DNA of 64,000 nt from Actinoplanes sp. KI2 (GTDB lineage Bacteria > Actinomycetota > Actinomycetes > Mycobacteriales > Micromonosporaceae), in assembly GCF_025630775.1 (NCBI RefSeq), contig NZ_JAOSZE010000015.1, forward strand, positions 1 through 64,000. The letters are read 5' to 3'. Positions 25,677 through 33,746 of the stretch are shown here, piece after piece. Both the position numbers and the translations under genes were made by a program. Under the pieces are notes generated by a model. It saw only the letters and a list, made by a program, of their open reading frames with translations, was not told where the DNA came from and made no database searches. How positions within the stretch are numbered: position 1 is the first letter of the stretch; each line of letters opens with the position of its first letter.

Positions 25677-26612
25677 GTGGAGTGGGTGCGGATCGCCGGC
25701 GCGCTGGGGCTCGGCCGCGTGCATGACTGTCAAGCGGTGACCAGCGGCGTGATGAATCTGAGCTGGCGGCTGACCACCGACGCCGGGACCTTCGCGGTCA
25801 AGCAGCTGCGCGATCGCACGCCCGACGAGATCCGGGTGGTCAACGACCTGCTGCCGAGGCTGGCCGGCGCGGGTTTTCCGGTGCCCACGCCGCGCGGCGA
25901 TCCGGTGCAGGTCGACGGCAGCTGGTACGCCGCGACGGCCTGGCTGCACGGCGTACACCCGGAAGACGCCACCCTGCGCGACGATCTCGGTGAGCTGGTC
26001 GGACGCCTGCATGTCGCCTTGGCGACGCTCTGCCCGCCGGCGCCGCGGCGCCTGGCGGACGTCCCGGAAAGTGCCTTCAAAGCCATAAAAACCCTTGGTG
26101 TGTACGCCGACCGGCCGCCGGCCGACGATTTCGACCGTTCCGCGGCCAGGGAGATCGAGTGGCGTCGGGCGATGCTGGCCGAGCTGGCCGATCAGCGGCC
26201 GGCCGACGCGGAGCTGGCACCGTGCGGCTGGACCCACGGCGACCTGCAGCCGTTCAACCTGCTGGTGGACGCGGACGGGCGAGTCTGCGGCATTCTCGAC
26301 TGGGACCGGCTCGGCGTGCGCCCCTACGGCCTCGAGGTGGTCCGCACGGCGACGATCGTGTACGGCCATTCGCTCGATCGGATCGCCGCGTTCGTCCGGG
26401 CCTACCGCGCGCATGTCCCGATCACCGACGCTCAGTTGGTCGACGCCGCCGACCGTCGATGGTGGACGCTGCTCACCGAGACCTGGCAACTGGAACGCCA
26501 CTACGAGCACGACGATCGCAGCTGCGACCATCTGCTCGCCCGGCGCGGCGACTATCTGCGCTGGTGGACCGCCCACCGCGGGGAGATGACGGAGGCGCTC
26601 ACAGCCGGGTGA
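25677..26612 (+). CDS. APH-family phosphotransferase
   Basis: A 311-residue kinase-fold phosphotransferase (aminoglycoside phosphotransferase / homoserine kinase II / choline kinase group). The catalytic loop is GWTHGDLQPFNLL and the metal-binding motif is ILDWDR. The nucleotide-binding Lys is in TFAVKQL. The substrate is not predictable. The GTG start is supported by homologue-like VRIAGALGLGRV. The end of the gene lies in the first copy of a 32-bp tandem repeat shared with the convergent gene. Confidence 0.85.
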   Translation: MEWVRIAGALGLGRVHDCQAVTSGVMNLSWRLTTDAGTFAVKQLRDRTPDEIRVVNDLLPRLAGAGFPVPTPRGDPVQVDGSWYAATAWLHGVHPEDATLRDDLGELVGRLHVALATLCPPAPRRLADVPESAFKAIKTLGVYADRPPADDFDRSAAREIEWRRAMLAELADQRPADAELAPCGWTHGDLQPFNLLVDADGRVCGILDWDRLGVRPYGLEVVRTATIVYGHSLDRIAAFVRAYRAHVPITDAQLVDAADRRWWTLLTETWQLERHYEHDDRSCDHLLARRGDYLRWWTAHRGEMTEALTAG

Positions 26613-26682
26613 TCGCCGGCGGTAGCCCGCTCACGGCCGGGTGATGGCCGGCGGTAGCCCGCTCACAGCCGGGTGATCGCCG
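26597..26682. repeat. 32-bp tandem repeat, about 2.7 copies
   Basis: The unit begins GCTCACAGCCGGGTGATCGC. Copies begin at 26597, 26629 and 26661, the third partial. Copy 1 contains the stop of the phosphotransferase gene, and copy 3 contains the stop of the convergent 112-residue gene. The array is therefore a duplication of the boundary that now separates the two 3' ends. Confidence 0.85.
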
Positions 26683-27001
26683 CGGCCGGCAGCACCATGA
26701 GCAGGGTCAGCACGATGTAGCCGCCGCCGAGGCCGAAGCGGCGGTTCTTGGTGGCGAGGACCGCGGCCGCGAACGGGCCGAGCAGGGTGAGGAAGGCCGC
26801 GAGGTCGAGCACGTTGTCGGTGTGACCGGGACCGGTCAGGCCGTAGATGAGCAGCAGCGGCACGGTCACCAGCCAGGCCAGCGTGATCGCGATCAGCCGC
26901 AGGTGCAGGTGGGTGCGGCGCGGGGCCTCGAGCGGATCTTTCTGCAGCGCGAAGGCCATCCGTGCGGCGAAGCCCTCGGCCGGCTGGTCCTCGGTGGTCA
27001 C
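26663..27001 (-). CDS. Small three-helix membrane protein
   Basis: A 112-residue protein. The cytoplasmic N-terminus (about 1-35) is followed by three hydrophobic segments: ITLAWLVTVPLLLIYGL, LDLAAFLTLLGPFAAAVLA and GGYIVLTLLMVLPAAA. I do not recognise a characterised family. Its stop codon lies in the third copy of the 32-bp repeat. It is convergent with the phosphotransferase. A strong terminator hairpin of the sugar operon lies upstream. Confidence 0.65.
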   Translation of the reverse strand: MTTEDQPAEGFAARMAFALQKDPLEAPRRTHLHLRLIAITLAWLVTVPLLLIYGLTGPGHTDNVLDLAAFLTLLGPFAAAVLATKNRRFGLGGGYIVLTLLMVLPAAAITRL

Positions 27002-27061
27002 GGTTCGACCCTATGGGTCCGGGGCGGTCCGCGCCTCCTTCGTTATGGACAATTCACCCGC

Positions 27062-27089
27062 CCCGGCGCGCCGCGCACGGCGCGCCGGG
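27062..27089 (-). terminator. Perfect 12-bp stem hairpin after the sugar ABC operon
   Basis: The arms CCCGGCGCGCCG / CGGCGCGCCGGG enclose a CGCA loop, 10 nt beyond the stop of the MalG-like permease gene. There is no T tract. It is the probable transcription end of the importer operon. Confidence 0.8.
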
Positions 27090-27099
27090 ACAACCGTGC

Positions 27100-27984
27100 T
27101 CAGCTCTTTACCGAGCCCGCCATCAGGCCGCCGATGAACCAGCGCCCGAGCAGCACGTACACGACCAGGGTGGGCAGCGACGTGATCAGCGCGCCGGCCA
27201 TCGAGGCGGCGTAGTCGGGGGACTGCGCGCCGGCCAGGGCGTTGAGCGCGATCGTGATCGGCCCGTTCCGCGTGTTGGACAGGAAGATCGCGAACAGGTA
27301 GTCGTTCCACGCCGAGGTGAACTGCCAGATGATCGTCACGACGAAGCCGGGGATCGAGATCGGCAGGATGATCCAGCCGAACGTGCGCAGCAGGCCCGCG
27401 CCGTCCACCCGGGCCGCCTCGACCAGTTCCTCCGGCACCGTGGTGGCGTAGTAGTTCCGGAAGATCAGCGTGCAGATCGGGATGCCGTAGATGCAGTGCA
27501 CGAACACCAGGGTGGGGATGCCCGGCGGGATCCCGAGGGTGGTGACGATGTCCCGCAGCGGGATCATGACGGCCTGGTACGGGATGAACATGCCGAACAG
27601 GATCAGCGTGAACACCACGTCGGCGCCGGGGAAGCGCCACCGGGAGAGCACGAAGCCGTTGGCCGCGCCGATCAGCGACGAGATGACGGCGACCGGGATG
27701 GCCAGCTGGAAGGTCCGGAAGAACGAGTCGCTCAGCGACGTCCAGGCCTTGGCCCAGGACACCGTGGTCCAGTGCTCGGGCAGATTCCATTGGCTGGTGA
27801 CGCCGATGTCGCTGCCGCCCTTGAAGCTGGTCACGATCAGCACGTACATCGGCATCAGCACGATCAGCAGGAACAGGATCGCCAGCGCGTACTTGACGAT
27901 CGAACCCGGGCCGAACGGGCGGCGGGTCTTTCGTTTGGGGACGAGCGACTCGACCGCGGCGGGCGGTGCGGCAACCGTGGTCAT
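27100..27984 (-). CDS. Carbohydrate ABC transporter permease (MalG-like)
   Basis: A 294-residue inner-membrane permease with six helices. The EAA loop reads EELVEAARVDGAGLLRTFGWIILP, the contact site for the ATPase. It is the last gene of the operon LacI regulator, solute-binding protein, MalF-like, MalG-like. Its ATG shares ATGA with the MalF-like stop. No ATP-binding subunit is encoded nearby, as is usual for actinomycete sugar importers that share one MsiK-type ATPase. Confidence 0.95.
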   Translation of the reverse strand: MTTVAAPPAAVESLVPKRKTRRPFGPGSIVKYALAILFLLIVLMPMYVLIVTSFKGGSDIGVTSQWNLPEHWTTVSWAKAWTSLSDSFFRTFQLAIPVAVISSLIGAANGFVLSRWRFPGADVVFTLILFGMFIPYQAVMIPLRDIVTTLGIPPGIPTLVFVHCIYGIPICTLIFRNYYATTVPEELVEAARVDGAGLLRTFGWIILPISIPGFVVTIIWQFTSAWNDYLFAIFLSNTRNGPITIALNALAGAQSPDYAASMAGALITSLPTLVVYVLLGRWFIGGLMAGSVKS

Positions 27985-28874
27985 GAGTTCTTCTCCGCCC
28001 GGTTCGTGTAGATCAGGTAGGGCACGATGACCAGCGCGACCAGCACCAGCAACACGATCGAGATCGCCGCAGCCTTGGCGTAGTCGCTGGTGAGCAGCGT
28101 CTGCCAGACGTAGATCGCGGGCACCTCGGTGAGCCACTGCGGGCCCGAGACGCTCATGATCAGGTCGAACATCTTCATCGACATGTGGCCGATGATGATC
28201 AGCGCGGACAGCGCCACCGGGGTGAGCTGCGGGAAGATCACGTTCCGGTAGAGCCGGTAGGTGCTCGCGCCGTCGACCGCGGCGGCCTCCTTGAGCTCCT
28301 GCGGAATGCCGCGGAACCCGGCGAGGAACAGCGCCATCACGTACCCGGAGAGCTGCCAGATGGCCGGCATGGCCATCGCCGCCATGCCCCAGGTCGGGTT
28401 GGTCCACCATTTGTTCTGCAGGAAGTCGAGGTGCATCGCGGCGAACAGCGCGTTGATGCCGCCGGCGCCCTCACCCACGACGGGGTTCATCAGCCAGCGC
28501 CATACCACGCCGGAGGCGACGAAGCTGACCGCCATCGGGAACAGGTAAACCGTGCGGAAGAAGCCTTCGGCGCGTACCCCGCGTTCCAGGAGGAAGGCCC
28601 AGAGCAGGCCGAAGAACATGGTCCCGATCAGGAAGACCACCGTGAAGATCAGCAGGTTCTTCAGCGAGTGGGTGAACCGGTCCTGGATGTCGTTGGTGAA
28701 CAGGTTCTTGTAGTTCTCGAGCCCGACGAAGCCCTTCGACCCCAGCGCGTCGTGCTGGTCCGAGACGGACAGCTTCGTGGTCCAGGCGATCAGGCCGTAC
28801 ACGAAGACGGCGAGCAGGATGAGCGAGGGGGAGAGCAGGAGCAAACCCGGTCCCCAGTGCCTCAGGCGGCGCAT
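27981..28874 (-). CDS. Carbohydrate ABC transporter permease (MalF-like)
   Basis: A 297-residue permease with six helices and the EAA loop QELKEAAAVDGASTYRLYRNVIFP. It pairs with the MalG-like subunit through a 4-bp gene overlap. The gap to the upstream binding-protein gene (90 bp) contains a long hairpin that probably lowers permease expression relative to the binding protein. The transported sugar is unknown. Confidence 0.95.
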   Translation of the reverse strand: MRRLRHWGPGLLLLSPSLILLAVFVYGLIAWTTKLSVSDQHDALGSKGFVGLENYKNLFTNDIQDRFTHSLKNLLIFTVVFLIGTMFFGLLWAFLLERGVRAEGFFRTVYLFPMAVSFVASGVVWRWLMNPVVGEGAGGINALFAAMHLDFLQNKWWTNPTWGMAAMAMPAIWQLSGYVMALFLAGFRGIPQELKEAAAVDGASTYRLYRNVIFPQLTPVALSALIIIGHMSMKMFDLIMSVSGPQWLTEVPAIYVWQTLLTSDYAKAAAISIVLLVLVALVIVPYLIYTNRAEKNS

Positions 28875-28896
28875 CAGGGCTCCTTTTTCAATGCAC

Positions 28897-28931
28897 CCCG
28901 GGCGGGACGGCTGTTCGCCGCCCCGCCCGGG
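28897..28931 (-). terminator. Intercistronic stem-loop between binding-protein and permease genes
   Basis: A 10-bp stem CCCGGGCGGG / CCCGCCCGGG with a further CGGC/GCCG inside. It sits between the solute-binding-protein stop and the first permease start. Such structures in importer operons act as partial terminators or stabilise the upstream mRNA, giving excess binding protein; that role is inferred here. Confidence 0.7.
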
Positions 28932-28964
28932 ATCCGGAACAAAGAATTACTTACTTGCCATCAC

Positions 28965-30233
28965 TTACTTGCCGAACTGCGCAGCTGCTGCGGCCATCGC
29001 CGTCTGCAGGGCGGCGACGTCCTGCTTGGTGGAGAAGGCGCCGAGCGCCGAGTTCGCCGCGCCCTGGAAGCCCTGCGAACAGCCCGAGCCGTGGGCGCAG
29101 GACGGAACCTGCTTGAAGGTCTTCCAGGCCGCCATGGCGTCCTGCTGGTACTTCGGGTAGTCGGCCGGCGACGCGTCGGTCCGCGCCGGGATCGAGCCCT
29201 TCTTGGTGTTGAAGGCCTTCTGGCCGTCGGCCGAGCCGACCGTCTTCAGCCAGCACTTGGTGCCGTCGACGTTCTTGGCGCCCTTCGGCAGCACGAACGA
29301 GTCGGCCAGCCACTGGTAGGTGTCGCCGTTGCCGGGGAAGGTGAAGTACCCGTAGTCGGCGAACTTCTTCGCGTCCATGTCGGCGGCTTCCCAGTCACCC
29401 ATCAGCTGGTACGCGGCCTTGCCGTCCATGACCAGCTTCTCCGCGTCGGTCCAGTCCAGGGCGTCGCGGTCGGTGTTGGTGTAGGTCAGCAGCGTCTTGA
29501 AGTCGTTGATGCCCTTGGTGACGTCGGCGCCCTTCCAGTCGGTGGTGCCGTTCCACAGACCGGTGAACTTGTCCGGGCCCAGGTCGGTGATCAGCACCGA
29601 CTCGAGCAGCATCAGCTGGGTCCAGTCCTTGCCGAGGGCCAGCGGGGTCTTGATGCCCTTGGCCTTCAGCTTGTCCAGGTCGGCGAGGAAGGTCGCCATG
29701 TCCTTCGGGTCCGCGGTGATGCCGGCGTCCGCGACGACCTTCTTGTTCGTCCAGACGACGTTGGCCCGGTGGATGTTCGCCGGGACCGAGTAGATCTTGC
29801 CGTCGATCGTCAGGTTGTCGATCAGGCCCTGCGGGAACGCGGACTTGAGGCCCCACGTCGCGTAGTCGGCGCTGATGTCCTCGATCTGGCCGGCCTTGAT
29901 GTAGTCCTTCAGCTCGGCGCCGGCGTGCGCCTGGAAGGTGTCCGGCGGGTCGTTCGTCTGCAGGCGGGAGGCGAGCACCTGCTTGGCGTTCGCGCCCGCG
30001 CCACCCGCGACGGCGCCGTTCACGAACTCCTGGCCGGCGCAGTCCTTGCCGAACTGCGCGACGAGGCCGTCGAGGCCGGCCTTCTCGCCGCCGTCGGCCC
30101 ACCACGTGAAGACTTCCACCTTCTTGGAGCCGGAGCCGCTGCCGCCCTTGTCGTCGCTCGACCCACAGGCCGCGACCGTCAGCAGCGCGGCGACTCCGAC
30201 AACGGCCACTGCGGCCCGTCGAGTGAAGCGCAT
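28965..30233 (-). CDS. Extracellular sugar-binding lipoprotein of an ABC importer
   Basis: A 422-residue family 1 solute-binding protein. The lipoprotein signal RRAAVAVVGVAALLTVAAC places the lipidated Cys at 23, followed by a Gly/Ser-rich linker and the VEVFTWWADGGEKAGLDGLV start of the mature domain. The C-terminus has three Cys in a short stretch (VPSCAHGSGCS and KCWLK), perhaps a disulfide. It delivers an unknown sugar to the MalF/MalG-like permeases. GGGAGA precedes the ATG. The operator at 30254-30269 overlaps its promoter region. Confidence 0.94.
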   Translation of the reverse strand: MRFTRRAAVAVVGVAALLTVAACGSSDDKGGSGSGSKKVEVFTWWADGGEKAGLDGLVAQFGKDCAGQEFVNGAVAGGAGANAKQVLASRLQTNDPPDTFQAHAGAELKDYIKAGQIEDISADYATWGLKSAFPQGLIDNLTIDGKIYSVPANIHRANVVWTNKKVVADAGITADPKDMATFLADLDKLKAKGIKTPLALGKDWTQLMLLESVLITDLGPDKFTGLWNGTTDWKGADVTKGINDFKTLLTYTNTDRDALDWTDAEKLVMDGKAAYQLMGDWEAADMDAKKFADYGYFTFPGNGDTYQWLADSFVLPKGAKNVDGTKCWLKTVGSADGQKAFNTKKGSIPARTDASPADYPKYQQDAMAAWKTFKQVPSCAHGSGCSQGFQGAANSALGAFSTKQDVAALQTAMAAAAAQFGK

Positions 30234-30253
30234 AGGAATCTCCCATCGAGAGA

Positions 30254-30269
30254 TTGACATCGTTGTCAA
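30254..30269. promoter_or_regulatory. Operator upstream of the sugar-binding-protein gene
   Basis: TTGACATCGTTGTCAA, 6-bp perfect outer arms TTGACA/TGTCAA around TCGT. It is 20 bp before the ATG and resembles the GACATCGATGTC site next to the LacI gene at 31432, so both are likely bound by that repressor. Confidence 0.72.
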
Positions 30270-30350
30270 ATACGTCGGGGAGTACCGTGCCGCCTGAACC
30301 GCACACATGTCAACGGCTGTTTCCGTGTCGTTACGTGCGGACCTTTGTGT

Positions 30351-31391
30351 TCAGTGTGGTGAACGTTCACCTGAGCCGCGGGCGATGATCGATGTCGAGA
30401 TGACGATCGTTCGAGCTGGGCCAGTATGCCCGGAGATCCTCTCGTACGCGAGCCGTGCGGCCTCTCGTCCGATTGCGCTCATGTCGTGCGCGACCACGGT
30501 GATGCCGAGGACGTCCGCGAGATCGAAGTCGTCGAATCCGACCAGCGCCGGGGGTGTTGCCCGGTCACTTTCCTGGTTTCTTTGCTGGTCACGCAGGGCG
30601 CGCAGGGCGCCGGTGGTGAGCCGGTTGTTGGTCGTGAAGATCGCGGTGGGTGGTGGGTCCAGCGCCAGAAGTTCCCGTACGGTTCGTTCCGCGTGCCGCA
30701 CATCGTGCACATCCGTGCGCAAATACGGCTCCCAGGCGTCGTTGCCGGCGGCCCGCATCGCGCCGACGAACCCGTCGATCCGGCCCTTCTGCGGAGCCAT
30801 ATGCCGCAGATCGGACACCAGGGCGATCCGCCGGTGGCCGCCGGCCAGCAGATGCTCGCCGGCCGAGCGCGCGCCGCCGGCGTTGTCGATCAGCACCGCG
30901 TCGGCCGAGAGACCGTCCGGCGGCCGGTCCAGGAACACGAACGGCACGCCGCGGTTGCCCTCGATCGCGAGGTACCCGTGGTCGTCGGCGCTCGGGATGA
31001 CCAGCAGCGCGCGGACCCGCCGCTCCAGGAAGGCGTCCACCAGGCTGCGCTCCAGCTCGGCGTCCTCGTCGTTGTTCGCGGTGATCAGCAGCAGGCCGTG
31101 CTGGCGCAGCTCGCGCTCGATCCCGCTGGCCACCGCCGAGTAGAACGGGTTCGCCAGATCGCCGCTGACCAACCCGACCAGCGAACTGGTGGCACCCCGG
31201 CGCAGCTCCCGGGCGATACCGTTGAGGCGGTAGCCGAGCGTGTCGGCGGCGTCGCGCACCCGGCGGCCGGTCGAGGGCGCGACGTTCGGCTCGCGGTTGA
31301 GCGCACGGGAGGCGGTCTTGAGGCTGACCCCCGCGAGAGCGGCCACCTCGGTCAATGTCGGCCGGCGGACGTTGGCATCGTCGGCGGGCAT
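30351..31391 (-). CDS. LacI-family regulator of the sugar ABC operon
   Basis: A 346-residue repressor. The HTH is LTEVAALAGVSLKTASRALN, the hinge LNGIARELRRGATSSLVGLVSGDLANPF, and the ligand-binding domain runs to about 340. It lies 117 bp upstream of the solute-binding-protein gene in the same direction. I chose the ATG at PADDANVRRPTL, with CGGAG ahead; a GTG at 31427 would add 12 residues. GACATCGATGTC lies upstream. It is probably autoregulated and responds to the transported sugar. Confidence 0.92.
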   Translation of the reverse strand: MPADDANVRRPTLTEVAALAGVSLKTASRALNREPNVAPSTGRRVRDAADTLGYRLNGIARELRRGATSSLVGLVSGDLANPFYSAVASGIERELRQHGLLLITANNDEDAELERSLVDAFLERRVRALLVIPSADDHGYLAIEGNRGVPFVFLDRPPDGLSADAVLIDNAGGARSAGEHLLAGGHRRIALVSDLRHMAPQKGRIDGFVGAMRAAGNDAWEPYLRTDVHDVRHAERTVRELLALDPPPTAIFTTNNRLTTGALRALRDQQRNQESDRATPPALVGFDDFDLADVLGITVVAHDMSAIGREAARLAYERISGHTGPARTIVISTSIIARGSGERSPH

Positions 31392-31431
31392 GGCGCTCCG
31401 AGGGCTAGTGCGGTGGGATCGGCTCACAGTA

Positions 31432-31445
31432 TGACATCGATGTCG
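31432..31445. promoter_or_regulatory. Operator upstream of the sugar-operon LacI gene
   Basis: TGACATCGATGTCG contains a perfect 12-bp palindrome GACATCGATGTC (31433-31444), about 41 bp before the ATG. The half-site GACAT/TGTC matches the site at 30254. Confidence 0.7.
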
Positions 31446-31560
31446 CCTTTGCCTACCAGGTCGGTTGTTCGACTTTGTGCGTTTGTCGTCGGGTCCTTCG
31501 ATCGGGGTACGTCAAACGGGCCATAGCTGTTTGTCGATCAACGTGGCCACAATCGTGCCC

Positions 31561-32766
31561 ATGACCGCCCCCGGCAACTCAGCTCTGGTCATCAGCCTGA
31601 TGGCCGTCTTCGTAGCCTGCGCGGCCTACGCCATCGGTCGCCTGCACCAGAGGCGCCAGATGGACGGGGACCGCGAGGACGCGTACCGGGAGGGGTACGA
31701 CAACGCCGCCCGCAGCACGTTCAGCCTGGCCGCGCACCTGGTAGCCCGCCGCCGGGCCGGTCGGCCGACGGCGGATCCCGCGGCCGCACCGGAAGCGCCG
31801 ACCGCTGAGCCGGCCGCATCCGCGCCGTCTGTCGCTTCGCCCACGCCCGGAAATCCGGCCGGGCCGCCGGCGGCGCAGGCCGACCCGGCGTCGTCGGGCT
31901 CACGTCTGGGCATGGCCGCGGGTGAGGTGCGGTTTCCCGCGCCGGCGCAGCGTCAGGCGTTGGCCGGGCCGTCTGAGGGGTCGGCCGGGCCGTTGCAGGG
32001 GTCGGCTGGGCCGTTGGAGGCGTCGGCAGGCCCGTTCCAGGCGCCGGCTGGGCCGTTGCAGGCGTCGGGCGGTCCGTCGCAGGCGTCGGCCGGTCCGTTG
32101 CAGGCGTCGGCCGCGCCCGGAGTGGCGCCGTGGCCGCCGGCCCGCCATTCGTTGCCGCCCTCGGAGCAGAACGCGACGTCACTCGGCTTCCCCGTCCCGC
32201 CGCCCGCGCCACCCCAGATCGTCGGCGAGCCGGCCGCGTTCGGCGGTGTCGTCTACCGCCCGTTCCCCGACCCGCGCCTGACCGGCAACTCCCAGCCGTT
32301 CTCCGCCGACCGCGCCGCCAGGCCCGCAGCGCCGTCCGCCCGCAAGCCCTCCCCGCGGCGACCTTCCTCGATCCCGTCCGCCCCGGTGCCGCCCACCTCG
32401 CACGTCTCGTCCTCGGCCGGCTCGCAGGCCTCGTCCTCGCCCGCCGTGCGCGTTCCTTCCTCCCAGGTCTCCTCTTCGACCTCTTCCTCGATGTCGGCGT
32501 CACCGCCCGGTATCTCCGAAATATCGGCTTCGGCCGAGCCGACGGTTCCGTTGGGGCCGGCACCGGAACCTGCGGCCACGGCGGAGGAGGCCGAACCGGA
32601 GTCGACCGGGCGGCACACCGTGCCCGACGAACTGGTGCGTTCCGCCACCTACCGACTGCCGCCCGATCGGGTGTTTCGCGCCAAGGTCCCGGAGTCCACC
32701 GACCGGCCTGCGCTGGCCGAGGAGCCGACCACCGCGATCTGGGTGCCCAAGCCGCGTCAGTCCTGA
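31561..32766 (+). CDS. Single-pass membrane protein with long Ala/Pro/Ser low-complexity tail
   Basis: A 401-residue protein. An N-terminal helix (ALVISLMAVFVACAAYAIG) is followed by a short basic segment and a tail of about 330 residues rich in Ala, Pro and Ser. Residues near 135-185 form about seven 7-residue repeats of the AGPLQAS type, encoded by 21-bp DNA repeats (about 31963-32110). The end (TTAIWVPKPRQS) is less repetitive. No enzyme domain is seen. It could be an envelope-anchored scaffold. I do not recognise the family. Confidence 0.65.
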   Translation: MTAPGNSALVISLMAVFVACAAYAIGRLHQRRQMDGDREDAYREGYDNAARSTFSLAAHLVARRRAGRPTADPAAAPEAPTAEPAASAPSVASPTPGNPAGPPAAQADPASSGSRLGMAAGEVRFPAPAQRQALAGPSEGSAGPLQGSAGPLEASAGPFQAPAGPLQASGGPSQASAGPLQASAAPGVAPWPPARHSLPPSEQNATSLGFPVPPPAPPQIVGEPAAFGGVVYRPFPDPRLTGNSQPFSADRAARPAAPSARKPSPRRPSSIPSAPVPPTSHVSSSAGSQASSSPAVRVPSSQVSSSTSSSMSASPPGISEISASAEPTVPLGPAPEPAATAEEAEPESTGRHTVPDELVRSATYRLPPDRVFRAKVPESTDRPALAEEPTTAIWVPKPRQS

Positions 32767-32811
32767 TCAAGCCGGCCGAAAAGTGTCGTACCTCCGGCGT
32801 AGCTTTCCCGC

Positions 32812-33159
32812 ATGGTCACCGTCGACGACGTGCGCAAGGTCTGTCGCGACCTGCCGCGCAGCGAGGAACATCTGATCCGCGACCGCGTCAAGTTCCGGGT
32901 GGGAAAGATTGTCTATGTCGCGTTCTCCCGCGACGAGACGGTCATGGGCTTCGGGTTCTCCAAAGAGGAACGCATGGCCCTGGTCGCGGCCGACCCGGGC
33001 ACGTTCCATCTGCCGCGCCAGTCCGACCTCCGGTTCAACTGGGTGCAGGCGTGGATGTCCGAGCTGGACGAAGACCAGATGACCGAGCTGGTCCTCGACG
33101 CGTGGCGCATGGTCGTGCCGAAAAAGGTGTGGTCGGCCTACCTCCCACGGCTGGCTTAG
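32812..33159 (+). CDS. MmcQ/YjbR-family protein
   Basis: A 115-residue protein of the MmcQ/YjbR DNA-binding-like fold. It opens VDDVRKVCRDLPRSEEHL, has FRVGKIVYVAFSRDE in the middle and WVQAWMSELDEDQMTELVLDAWRMVVPKK at the end, the conserved helix of the family. A role in DNA binding is suggested by fold only. 116 bp separate it from the convergent DoxX gene, with no feature I recognise. Confidence 0.88.
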   Translation: MVTVDDVRKVCRDLPRSEEHLIRDRVKFRVGKIVYVAFSRDETVMGFGFSKEERMALVAADPGTFHLPRQSDLRFNWVQAWMSELDEDQMTELVLDAWRMVVPKKVWSAYLPRLA

Positions 33160-33275
33160 CCATCGTGGCGGGCGTCGTCGTGATGCGGGGCCATCGTGGA
33201 CGGCCTGTCATCGCAACGTTGGGCCGGCGGGCGCCGCAGTTGGGCGGCGGTCAGAAAGCCGGCGCACGCGGGCGG

Positions 33276-33653
33276 TCACGAGGGGAAGCCGTGCGGGCCG
33301 AAGCGGGCCCATGCGACCAGGGCGGCGAGAGCCAGCAGGGTGAGGTTGATCGCGAGCGGTTGCCGTTCGTGCAGGCGCAGGTGGGTGACGATCGCGCCGG
33401 TCATGAGCAGCACCAGGCCGGTGGCGGCCAGCGGGACGAGGATCGGGGCGATGCCCAGGGCGGCGGGGACGATCAGGCCGATCGCGGCCAGCACTTCGGC
33501 CACGCCGATCGCCTTCACGCCGGGGGTGCTGAAGTGGTCGGCCCAGCGCATCGTCCTGGCCAGGTTCGCGCGGGAGGTGGCCAGCTTTTGCACGCCGCTG
33601 GCCAGAAACAGGACAGCGAGGACCGCGGCGACGATCCAGAGAGCGATGTTCAT
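33276..33653 (-). CDS. DoxX-family membrane protein
   Basis: A 125-residue four-helix membrane protein with the DoxX pattern (LFLASGVQKLATS, VKAIGVAEVLAAIGLIVPA, ITLLALAA-type ends). DoxX proteins are linked to redox or quinone-related stress in actinobacteria. It is divergent from an ECF41 sigma factor. The promoter on its side, CCTCACA-N16-CGTCGAA, ends 7 nt before the ATG, so its mRNA is probably nearly leaderless and read by that sigma factor. Confidence 0.88.
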   Translation of the reverse strand: MNIALWIVAAVLAVLFLASGVQKLATSRANLARTMRWADHFSTPGVKAIGVAEVLAAIGLIVPAALGIAPILVPLAATGLVLLMTGAIVTHLRLHERQPLAINLTLLALAALVAWARFGPHGFPS

Positions 33654-33660
33654 GCGGGTT

Positions 33661-33688
33661 CGACGAACGGGGGGCTTGGATTGTGAGG
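33661..33688 (-). promoter_or_regulatory. ECF41-type promoter driving doxX
   Basis: On the minus strand: CCTCACA (33682-33688), a 16-nt spacer and CGTCGAA (the CGTCG is 33661-33665, with AA extending to 33659). The -10 element ends only about 6-7 nt before the DoxX ATG. The TCACA...CGTC layout matches the published ECF41 consensus (TGTCACA, about 16 nt, CGTC). Confidence 0.68.
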
Positions 33689-33699
33689 GGGAGTGACGA

Positions 33700-33727
33700 C
33701 CTCACGGTTCGGGGCGGTGTTTCGTCG
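33700..33727 (+). promoter_or_regulatory. ECF41-type promoter driving the sigma factor gene
   Basis: CCTCACG (33700-33706), a 16-nt spacer and CGTCG (33723-33727), with AA following. It has the same bases and spacing as the doxX side. It puts transcription start near 33734, which supports the ATG at 33747 over the GTG at 33693 inside the promoter. Confidence 0.68.
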
Positions 33728-33746
33728 AAGTGGTGTGGAAGAGGTC

